A stretch of 64,000 nucleotides of DNA from assembly GCA_902702965.1 (NCBI GenBank), contig CACRXP010000417.1, positions 356,353-420,352 on the forward strand, read 5' to 3'. Shown here piece after piece: positions 46,936 to 56,668 of this stretch. Positions within the stretch are counted from its first letter, which is position 1; each line of letters starts with the position of its first letter. The translations under genes were made by a program, and so were the position numbers. Source of the DNA: Spirometra erinaceieuropaei. Taxonomy: Eukaryota; Platyhelminthes; Cestoda; Diphyllobothriidea; Diphyllobothriidae. The notes under the pieces are model-generated. The model saw only the letters and a list, made by a program, of their open reading frames with translations, was not told the origin of the DNA and made no database searches.

Positions 46936-47816
46936 CCGTAGGCGAGCCCACTTATGAAATGTCAACCGAAATTCCAAAAAGCGTTTTCGCTTTGAAAAGA
47001 TTATTTGAGCAGAGGTCTAAAGTAATCACCATGCAGCGTAATGCTATGATAATTCACTTACCTCAGTATGTCAGCTTCTGGGTAAATTTCTTTACCGCTT
47101 TACGTAAAATCAACACTTTGTAAAAAATGACCACAGAATAGCATACAAGTTCCGCATAAATTGCCGATGTCCTAAAAAATTAAATTAAACACTTCATACT
47201 TAATACTTAAATACTTCATAGACAACAATCATAAAATAATAATTATTTTTCTTCATTCAGTAAAAAAATTACGTCTTTTTCCTACTTCTTATTCGAACGG
47301 AGGGGACGATTTCTTTTTAAAAAATTCTCGTCGTAAACTTTTTAATTCTCTTAATACCATAATGAAATATATGCTCTTCCATACGCGAATAATATACGGC
47401 CTGCAGTTTTGAAACCCTGAATGCAAATGTAACGGCATGTTGATGTTCAAAACTATTAGAGAATTCAAAAAGTTTTTAAAAACCGAACTATATCCTGCCT
47501 TTTAATATAAAACTGGAAGAAAGACCTATGTTTCTATCGAATAAGCCATAAACGTAATAGTGTTATGCATGTTTTTCGTGAAATGTAATTAAATTTTTAA
47601 GGGTATAGAAAATTAGTGATACAAATACATGCAAAGTGATGTTTTTGCATACAGCTGGAAAAGCGTCCTTCGAAAGCTGGCATTTTGTGGTGACCAAATT
47701 ATAAAAGCATTCCGCTACAGACCCATTAATTTAAGTATGCCTCTTTATTCATCTTTTTGAAACGAAAACGCATTGCAGAATATCGGTTGTCATATCATGA
47801 GTTAACCCACATACTT
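46936..47816. mobile_element. Foldback Tc1/mariner-like MITE, degenerate copy
   Basis: 881 bp between TA (46934-46935) and TA (47817-47818). The left terminus is CCGTAGGCGAGCCCACTTATG followed by GTCAACCGAAATTCC; the right end is CATGAGTTAACCCACATACTT. Inner landmarks (CTCAGTATGTCAGCTTC, AAAAATGACCAC, AAACCGAACTATA) keep family order. Both arms are strongly diverged. Confidence 0.75.
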
Positions 47817-49235
47817 TACGACAAAACATACGAGTTAGGTTGTCGAAAGCGCAAACAGCTGCGTCAGGCAATGCACAAGATCGGCGAAACATGCGTGTGT
47901 GGACTTTTTGTTATTACCTGCGTTGTCAGTATGGTAAATATTTGCATAAGTTTGCACTACTGGCTGCCTGTCGGCTGGTTATGAATAATACGCTATTAGT
48001 ACGCAGTAGCTGATGCATTTCAGCACAAATATTCATTTGAACGTTCGGACCATGGATGAAAAGGTGCCTGGTTCGATGGATTTACTTCCAGTTAGCGCGT
48101 TAAACAAAGCAAGGGGCAGTTAAGCTCACATTTCGCCTCAGCGTCATCATCCGTGGATATTGTTGCATATACCGTCAAAAATCGACCAGTAGCATACTGT
48201 AACAACCCATGAAAGATAGGACATGCCGATTGTTTCTTGCTTACTTTTCGACATCATTCAGCAATGTCCCAAGACTGCGTTGCAGCAGCCAAACCAACAC
48301 TCACGTTGATGTCTCTTCGCTGGTCTGAAACGAAAACCAGGCATGAACTCGCTGCCGGACATTTTGGAAGTTGTCCGCTAATTCGATACGTCAACTTTCT
48401 TGATAAACCAACCTCCCAGGTCGGCGAATACAACTCGCTGCTTCGACGCAATTGACTGTTTATGAGACTCTATCTTTTTGATGGTTCAAATTCAAACAAT
48501 TGTCAAAAGGACGAGCTCAGAACGGAAGGTTGATTACCGACCATAACTATAGAGGAACTGCTTTTCAGAGGACAGCGTAAGACGGAATAGAATCACATAT
48601 CATTATACTATTTGGATCGTGCAATTCGTTTGCGTGTATACTGTTAGTTTAATTTTGTTTGTTTTTAAGCGCTTATTTTCTTAGCTACCACCTGTGCTGT
48701 CAAGTACGGCATGTCATGCGACCAATTTTTGAAGAAGTTAAAAATATGCAAACCCCATTTTCGATTTCTTCAGGTTCTATTTTCGTTGTCCAAACCGGTG
48801 AGATTATTTTAAGAAAAATTAACAGTTTCATCATGGATCTCTTGTATAGCATGCCTCTCAAATCACATGAAGTGTGCTAGGCCTACATCTATCTACAAAC
48901 AACAATCAATCATTGAAAGTCAGGGAACGTCATTGACGGATTTGTGTTTACGAATAAACATTCTGATGGTTAAACGTCGTCATTTATGCTCTCAAATTTG
49001 GTTTAGTTTCGTTATTTGCGTCACACTTATTGGCACTACACTTGGCCAATATTTCATTCGATTTAGATGCCCACCATGTCTTTCGAACAAACAAATTCAT
49101 ATCTAGTGTTCTTACAAATTAATTGCGGCATGTACACACACCTTGTCACTTTTCAAGCCTCTAAAATCGCATCTTAAATTTACTCAGTTGCGGTCAGGCT
49201 GCATTAATCAAGGCAGGTTCTTTGACGAGGATATA

Positions 49236-51150
49236 CAGTACCTGTGCTAACTCATGAAATGTCACGAATTAACACAGGTTAACGACTTTAACGCAAAATC
49301 GGTAAACACTACGGCTCCCAAAGTCTGATAGCGGAAAATAAACGATGTGCCAAAGAAATAAAGCAAAGTTTGGTTAAGAAAATATTATTTACTGAGACAA
49401 AAATAAATAATTTTCGACAAAAGTCACATTTTCGAGAAACGCCTATATTACGACCAAGTTAATAAAGGCTACGTATAAGGACGTATAAAGGAGGAGGGCG
49501 CATAAAAGGTTAAAAATAATTAAGGACAGAAACAGATACAAAAAATTAGTACTTTGTAGATTGTCCATTCGAATTAATAACAGCAGAAAGTCTGTCCGAC
49601 ATAGACATGACAAGGTTATCTATGGTGGATTGTAAAATGTAATTATTGAGTATGAAATCCAATTTTTCCTGCATTGAAAGAGTCTTCTTAGCTTTGCGCC
49701 AATTTCTTTTGACTATTCCAAAAAGATTTTCGATAGGATTCAAATCGGGACTGTTGGCCGGGATGAAAATGGATTGGAGGCCAATTGCGGAGAGCGTGGT
49801 TGTTGTCTAAAATGTTAGATTATGTTTGCAAGCGGCATCAAATTCGTACCTCTTTAGAGCGGTGGACAGGTGCATTGTCCTGCAAAATTACAATATCCAT
49901 TCGGCGCCGACTTATGCGTTGCAGCCGAAAGTATCCTTGACAATTGCAATGAACACCTTGCTGTTGATGCTGTCGGATGTTGACCGCCAGACAGGCCGCT
50001 CACCGAATTTAATCGCCATCCAAACCATCATCCGCCGACAGTTCTTGAATGTTGCCGTCGGTGTAGTGTGTTCTCTTGGGAAGTTCTTTCCAGATATGAC
50101 GGTTTGGAGCGATTTCGTAGGCTTGTCTAAAAATAGAACCTCACCGCAGAAGAAAATGCTCTTCCAAAATGAAGATCTGTAATCAATATAATTCTTAGCA
50201 AGTAAAAGCCGTTCTCTAATTAGTTTTCTACTTAAATATGGCTTAATCATTGCCTTCCGCCGCTGCAGTTAAAATTCCTTCATCCTTTTTCTAATGATGT
50301 TCATAGAAAACATCGGCAGATGTTCCCGCTGAATGGTCTCAATGGGCATGTTATGAAACTCTTTTAATGTACGACGAATAAAATTGTCGTCTTGCTTACT
50401 TGTGGACCGTTTTGTTCCCCCTATCTTATTTCTAGGAACAGTTTTATCATTAATAATGCGCCACAGAGTGACCTTGCTAATATTGAAAATACTAGCTAAC
50501 GACTCACGCGGGATTCCCTCCGCCGCTAATTTTCGAATGCGCTGGAAGTCAACTTCGGATTAGTATTGTTTAGACATAGTTATCGTTTGGCGTAGCAGAG
50601 CAAAGTGACGGCATGTCGCGCGAACTCAATATATATTCGTTTACGACACGCACTTTCAGTCTGGTAAAACAATCACACTGATAAACTTTTTTATTTCGGT
50701 ATTTTGAAACATAAAACTTTACGAATTTGTAAAATAGAATTTTTAGATAAAGAATTGCACGTTATTTCCTGAACACAATAAGAAATAATTGATCTGCATT
50801 TCCCTGATTTTGTTGATATTGAAATTTGATTTTTTCTTTTTTGTTCGAAAGTTTATTAAAAAATTTCGTCCTTTCATTAATCTTCTTAAACAGATTAATA
50901 AGGTAACACAAAGAATTTCGATGCAAAAGCTTTAATAGCGTAGGAAACTGCTTGAATATCAGGAATCCTCCGATTTCGCCTTAATCCGGCCGTTTTCTAT
51001 TTAATATACAGATCCGTATGAAACTTTCCTTCAGAAAACGGTCTTTCGTCCTTATTTCAACTAAATAAACACAAATAACGACACCAAAAATACGCTACAT
51101 TTTCCACTATAATTTTGACCTCGGCATTTCATGATTTAGCAAAGGTACTG
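49236..51150 (-). mobile_element. Tc1/mariner transposon with ~30 bp TIRs and TA target site
   Basis: 1915 bp flanked by TA (49234-49235 and 51151-51152). The left end reads CAGTACCTGTGCTAACTC and the right end, on the other strand, CAGTACCTTTGCTAAATC; similarity continues through CATGAAATG. It lies inside duplication copy 1, while the paralogous position at about 57975-57981 has no insertion, which confirms both boundaries. The single gene is on the minus strand and is broken. Terminal sequences match those of the foldback MITEs in this window. Confidence 0.95.
49546..50577 (-). pseudogene. Tc1/mariner transposase pseudogene
   Basis: Translated from ATG at 50577. The N-terminal helix-turn-helix region is clear (VDFQRIRKLAAEG, LASIFNISKVTLWRIIND). 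It is interrupted by in-frame TAA stops at 50562-50560 (codon 6), 50271-50269 and 49914-49912. The first catalytic motif is SIFFCGEVLFL (codon 145 region), with Gly where the DDE aspartate should be. VILQDNAPVH keeps the second aspartate but lies in a shifted frame (about 49879). PDLNPIENLFG keeps the third acidic residue back in the starting frame (Glu at 49731-49729), so two compensating frameshifts bracket the middle. The C-terminus runs to the TAA at 49548-49546. Stops, shifts and the Asp-to-Gly change leave it inactive. Confidence 0.9.
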
Positions 51151-53162
51151 TAAGTTGAATACCATTTTATATTACTGCCATGCAGATGATGCGTTTTGTG
51201 ATCAACCGTGATGTCGTTGATTAAAAGAAATGACAGAACAAAGATAAAATATAATGAGGAAAACGATCAGCTATCGTCCTAGATAAACTTATGCCCTTAC
51301 TAGCGGATCAAGCTCCCGGCTAAAATAAAGGACGCATGACGTAAGTATAGGCGACTGAACAGTACAGAGAAGACTTAGATGAATTTTGTTACGAAGCAAT
51401 GAAAACTTTCATTCACATTTGTCACTACTACTCCTTACTTGAAGTCAGCCTCAAAATATATTTTAACAGGATGACAATGTGTTGGCAGTCAAAACAATCG
51501 GATATCTCGCATATCAAAAGCAGTCAGTGATTGCGTTTTGTACGAACCATCCTGCAGAAGGCCGGAGTAGAGTCTTGCTATCTGTAATCCGAGCGTATCT
51601 CACTTGTGTCCACCTTCTGCGACTTATGTCAGCGCTTGAGTGTTTATCTTCAGTTGTCCGGAGCACTTACCTTATTCTTTCGTAACTTGCTTTAAATTGT
51701 TAGGAAAGGTCGTTTAGTAGAGCCATATTTTAAAAACCAACGGATTTCACTGCTGTGCAAATAAGGAATTTAAAAAAATTGATAGTATTTGTCAGGAATC
51801 CATTTTTTAATGTTTTCTTTTGAATGTCGTTAGATTTTTATATCAGTAAGACGGAGAAAGGCCTACTGGGATAAATCCTATAGTTAAATATCTAGTTTAC
51901 AAATATTGGTCATTACTGTTATCTTCTGCTCTGTCCACACTTAACTTATTAATCTTCCTTCTTATGCCATAAGTTGGCACACATAAATATGGGTGTAGTA
52001 AAATTTCAAAATAGTCCTCTCATGAAAGAACTGTCCAAATTATATCCCAAAGAATAACCGTCTTCTTTACATTAGAAAGAAGCTACTAGTCAGTTCCACT
52101 AGCACTACTGTTTTTAAGATTTAACAGCCTTTTTGTTGACGTTTGAGTTAACAGTCTGTCGGTTGAACAACTAACATCAAAGTAGATCTTAGGTCATTAA
52201 ATGTTATAACAGATGTTAAGCGAATTATTTGCCCTTTGTCAAAAATTAAAATGACCTGCTGGTGCGTTCTCACATTATACCTCTTGCATTATGATTGTGA
52301 TTATAATGCTCATGTAAACAGTTGCGCAAGCACACTAACACATTACTGTTGTAGTCGAATATTATGCAAAAAATGACAGCGCGTGTATATACTTTAACAA
52401 CATTGGCAATTAAAATTGTTAAGTGCCATAATTAGAGCACACTGAAATATGGGCGCACTTTATAGCGTTTTGTTGCACTCTTGATCTGGGGCAGTACAAT
52501 AACGAACGTTCGTAGGGGCACGCTAATAAGCATTCTTATTTAATGGCTCCGCGCTTCCTCGAAACCAGTTGATGTTAACCCAAAATAATGTTAAATACAA
52601 GTATTTGAATGCCTTGATGATTCGGCTGGCCTGTGTCGTCATCTATTAATATGCAAAAAGGTTTTTGAATAGTGCAAATATTTCAGTTTATTGCCTAGTT
52701 CTGTTTTATTATAAGCAGTTCTGTTCCTTTCAATAAGATTAAATTTTCTTAGTATTTGCAGTATGCCAAAGTAAATGTGGCTTTTATTTTAAATCTAACT
52801 TGCTCGCGAAGGACAACTCTCACCAGTCGTCGTCAAAACTAGTTCCCTAAAAGATGTTTAATAACGAGAATGCTCTTCCGGCTTTAATGCTGCCGAGTGT
52901 AGTCCTAAGTGCAAGTATGGGTCAACTTAGGGCGGTATCCAAAGCAAAGGCCCATGAGTTGGCATCGACAAACATTTCTTCACATGTCGACAACTGTAAA
53001 TATCGATGGGAAATTTTTAAGTACAACAAATGATTCATAGGCCTTGACCTTGAAATTTACGTTATTTTATGGTGCATTTAAAAACGCTAATACAAGGTTG
53101 TTTGAGGCTGCATTTTTTTACAAAAACCTCAGCAAGCATAGCTGTTGTGAACAACCGCAACT

Positions 53163-53879
53163 CTAATGAGAGCGCATAGGTCCGTATCAGTGTCTGTATT
53201 GATTAATTTATTTCCTTTGGTACCGACTTCTACAGTCCGAAAGGGATTTTGTACTTTAGGAACACGGGTTGGAATATGAGTTTTGGGGAATCATCACTTA
53301 AACCACTATTTTTGGAAAGTGGCCTTTTTCTTTAAGCTGCCAAATTGTTAGAACTTAGTATATGACAAAAAAGCAAACCATTATTGTGGTTGACTACCAA
53401 TATTCAGAGTTGTCGTAAAAACGCATCCCAGTTAAACCAAAAATACATAATTTAGTCTTTTGGTAATAGAGTAAATGTCCTTTCAAAACCAAAATGTACT
53501 AAGAGACTGCAAGTAAGGTTTACTTTTTTTAGGATGTAGATAAAAACAGACGTTTATTACATTTACGAATCTCGTTACAAATGACTTAAGACTACACAAG
53601 CCCCATAAGTGGGCTAAACGTACGTAAAAAATGTTTTGTCTGGGCTAAAATAGCCTTTTGAGAATTTGCTCTAAGAATTGTTTGACCAAAACCAGCTTAG
53701 ACATTGTTTTAGAGTTCACTCTGAGGTGCGTAATTAGAACATTATCGACCTCGGTCGCCTATAACTCCCCGCTGTTCTGATGGTTGGCTGCTTATTTAAC
53801 AAATTAGTCAATCGTTACGTCAGCTACAAATTAATTTTGTTTTGCCAACGAAAAGGAGAAAGAGCTTTGATAAACTGAA
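53163..53879. other. AT-rich interval, no recognised feature
   Basis: Between duplication copy 1 and the 3' end of PLE D. Nothing recognised. Confidence 0.4.
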
Positions 53880-53950
53880 TGAAATGGCGGCCAAGGTGTG
53901 ATGAGGCTGATGAAGAAATGGACATAATCGCTGGAAAAAGAGCTTTATTT

Positions 53951-53992
53951 GCCTGCCGTTTTAGATTCCTGCTCGGAACCGTCATCAGAGAC
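53951..53992 (-). ncRNA. Hammerhead-ribozyme-like motif at 3' end of PLE D
   Basis: Minus strand: GTCT, CTGATGA (intact core), GGTTCC/GGAATC stem around a GAGCA loop, AAAAC in place of GAAAC, GGC in place of GTC, AGGC. The stem, core box and helix I pairing are the best among the four motifs, but the second core box and the cleavage triplet are mutated. Confidence 0.55.
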
Positions 53993-55761
53993 AATAACAG
54001 ATACATATGGTTCATGCACAAGGGGCTGAAGTATTTGGAAGATGCAGTGGCCATGCTACCGCATATGTATGAGAACTCACGGCTCTTCCTCTTCATCATG
54101 AATTGTTGCACAGTGTGATGACTGTTTGATGGTCGAAATTCGTGTTGGATGCGTTGGATGTTGGTGTGTTGATTGTTCGACCATCTTATCCACCGGCCCT
54201 GGCGTTGGCAACATAGTTCCCCTGTGCGCTTCCCGCGTGGCTAATTACTCCGCCTAGGAGAAGTCTCAGCGCCGAATATGGAAGTGGAAGCTCATTGCAC
54301 TCGTTACTGGACTGGCGACCGGTGAACCATGACTGAAGAAATTGTCGACTCACGCGGTTGTTACCTCTTGCAAAAATTCCGGCCTCATCGATTTGAATGT
54401 GTAGCCGAATCTCGTCGAATGAGCCGCAACCTGAGAGCTGGTATCATTTTTCTGCACTACGACAGCACGTTCGGCCATTCTCGTTCGGAGCTGTCTTCCG
54501 GTTTCTCCGGGGTATTTGCTTTGTCCGCAACTGCACCAGATCCAATAGAAGACTGCAGACGTTTCTTGCATTGACAGCGGTTCTTTCGGTTGCATTAACT
54601 GACGCCTGATGATTTTCTCCGATCTGTGTGCATTCATAACCCCTATTGGTGCGAGAAGGCGTCCGACAGCTTCCGAAATGTTCCTGACATATAGAAGGAC
54701 CCGCTAACATTTAGCCTTTCGCCCCTTTTACGTATGCCCCGGTTGACAAAATTACCCTGGTAGCCCTTGGCTTTGTAGAGCTTTCGGAGTTATTGTATTT
54801 CGACGGTCTTGTCCTCCGACTCACTGCAGTGTGTTTCGACACGCCGACAGCGCGTCCTTACACAACGCCATTTGTGGCTGATTGAGGGGCTGTCGTTGAA
54901 GTTCAGTACTGGCATCGTAGTTGTTGCTTTCATGAAAACATTGGTCTTTAGTGCACCACAATCTTTCCGGCATACGAGGACATCCAGGAAAGCCGGCTAG
55001 TTGTTCTCTTCCTCTTCTATAGTAAATTGCATGTCAAGGACGGCAGTATTGCAACGCTCTCTGAATAGCAACAGTCAATCACTGTCGATAATGATGAAAT
55101 TATCATCTAAATATTGGGCTCAGGAATTTGGTCTGTAGTTTTGGAAGACCAGTGACTCTACCCGTTGCAGAACTGTCTCGACGATGAATCCCGAAATCGC
55201 GGAACCCATTGGTGTGCCTTTCAGTTGTTCGTAGATTGTCCCATCGGCCGTGAATTACGTCTTGAGAGAGAGCTTCCGGAGCTGAAGGACTTGGGTTTGT
55301 CTAAGACCATTCTCCATTTCATTGCATTTGCGTTGTGGAAGCAGCTCTATCGTCTTGATTGCCAGATCCTGAGGAATATAATTAAAGAGGGACGTAACCT
55401 CAAATGATACCGCGATCTCATTTGTGATCCTCCAGGATTTGTGCTGACAAAGGGACTGTGGTGCCCGACTCGGCGGTCAAGAACTTGAGATGCCGAAACA
55501 GGTACACTGCCAGCCCGTACTTTGAACTACCTTTAAGTAACACGATGGGTCGGAACGAAGCATCCTCTTTGTGCAGCTAAGGGAGGCCTTAGCATCGGAA
55601 CAAAGCCGTCTCTCGGGGTCTCGCCATGCGTCTGTCGGCCGGTGTTGTTGCACCTGAGTTCTGCAGGGCAAACAACCTAACATTGATCTCGTGCTTCAGC
55701 GTTTTTACAGGCTTTGTTCCACATGGGACATAGACTTGTAGGTCCTCCAGTAAACCCTTGA

Positions 55762-56152
55762 GTAAGGTGTGGTTATGTTGCCCCACCTGATAGGCACAAT
55801 ACTGTTGGGATTGGGGTTTAGGGACAAGGGTTAGAAGTTTCGGGTAGGTGTTAGAGTTAGGGCCTATGGTTAATGGTTAGAATTAGGGGATTGGTACTAT
55901 GGGTTAAAGTTAGGGGTTATGTTTAGTGGTTGGGGTTAGGGTTAGGGTTAGGCTTTGGCTGGTCGAGTTATTCTCAATCACTCAAACTGGAATCGCGTAA
56001 TCCCAATAGCTTGTATTTTGTATACAACTACTCGGCCTTGTCGCCTGTGTCATCCCCGGCCCCACCTGTAAAAACCCCATTATCACCGGTCCCGCATTTC
56101 GGGTGACTGGGGCTTGTCTACTTTAGGTGGGGCTGCATATCCACATCTGGCC
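55762..56152 (-). repeat. Dispersed repeat T with TTAGGG-like array, inserted in PLE D
   Basis: 391 bp separating the PLE D codons for KAKG and LLED. It is bordered by near-identical 9-mers (AACCCTTGA at 55753-55761, AACCTTTGG at 56153-56161; 7 of 9 match), a plausible target-site duplication. On the plus strand 55800-55955 is a decayed TTAGGG array (three consecutive GTTAGG units near 55935). The remaining ~200 bp is non-tandem and aligns with 17765-17955. Copy 2 of repeat T on the opposite strand relative to the copy at 17765. Confidence 0.85.
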
Positions 56153-56641
56153 AACCTTTGGCTTTTTGAATGTAGTCTGTCCTGTCCAGTACAACGATGG
56201 GGAGTTCTTTGTTCGCTGGCAAGATGACCAGGCTATTTTGTCTTTGAGTTCTCTAAGCGCATCACGTTTGACCTTGGAGAGCGCCGCGCACTACCTGCGA
56301 AAATAAGGGGAGACAACATTTAGTGTCGGATGAGGCTCTTAGTCTCTTTTGTTACTTCCGCCTGACTAAGTATTCATTCCACTGCTGCAGTCATGTTAAC
56401 ATGTTTGGCGTCAGCCGTGTTGAATGAAGCTTCGTGTGGTAAAACCTGCATCAGATCATTCGTCAGCTCATTTGACGACAGACCGTGGACCAGTTTGTCG
56501 TTTTTGAGTGACGTTCGAACAGTTTTGTATTGATCTCGCCCATGAGCTCACAGCACCTGGTCTTTTCTTGGTTGATCTTCCGACGCGACTTCCGAAGTCT
56601 CGCGCTACCATCATGGAGCAGCATTTTTCTGCCATCCTGAA

Positions 56642-56668
56642 ATACTATTCATACTATTTATGAATAGT
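56642..56668. other. Perfect 11-bp hairpin at the edge of duplication copy 2
   Basis: TACTATTCATA and TATGAATAGTA flank a 5-base CTATT loop. The right half is the first sequence of duplication copy 2; copy 1 (47979) keeps only that half (TATGAATAATA). The hairpin lies between the 5' end of PLE D and the duplicated unit. Confidence 0.7.

Larger units (their letters stand above)
47979..53162 (+). repeat. Segmental duplication S, copy 1 (split by a transposon)
   Basis: Homologous to 56661-59992 from TATGAATAATACGCTATTAGTACGC to AACCTCAGCAAGCA. Without the 1915 bp transposon at 49236-51150 it is about 3.27 kb, close to the 3.33 kb of copy 2. Most of it has diverged by substitutions and small indels. 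Two blocks are perfectly identical between the copies: 48351-48576 with 57046-57271 (226 bp) and 51262-51402 with 58088-58228 (141 bp). A ~72-codon plus frame (48237-48455) is shared but I do not call it a gene. No RT or transposase belongs to the duplicated unit itself. Confidence 0.9.
53880..56640 (-). pseudogene. Penelope-like element copy D, near full length, interrupted
   Basis: Minus strand, 5' to 3'. N-terminal text LSSNELTNDLMQVLPHEASF and NTADAKHVNMTAAVE (about 56500-56370), then DALRELK and LPIVVLDRTDYIQKAKG (about 56215-56165). The chain is interrupted by a 391 bp telomere-like repeat (55762-56152) and resumes as LLEDLQVYVPCGTKPVKTL (about 55755). RT motif A is VSFEVTSLFNYIPQD (about 55415), where Glu replaces the catalytic Asp. 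KGTPMGSAISGFIVETVLQR and the box YLDDNFIII (about 55110; both Asp kept) follow, then FTIEEE, PAFLDVLVCR and RRVETHCSESEDK. The GIY-YIG start is CSCGQSKYPGETGRQLRTRM (about 54550). About ten in-frame stops break the chain. Same lineage as PLE C. The 3' end carries a hammerhead-like motif and lies close to duplication copy 1; the 5' end abuts duplication copy 2. Confidence 0.9.

Noticed and set aside
48237..48455. 72-codon frame shared by both copies of duplication S as a conserved peptide
   Set aside because: The identical block continues well beyond the stop codon and an equally open frame exists on the other strand, so conservation is not coding-specific.
55800..55955. A true chromosome end or recent telomere fusion
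   Set aside because: The array is highly degenerate, internal to a PLE, and travels with a non-telomeric leader present elsewhere in the window.
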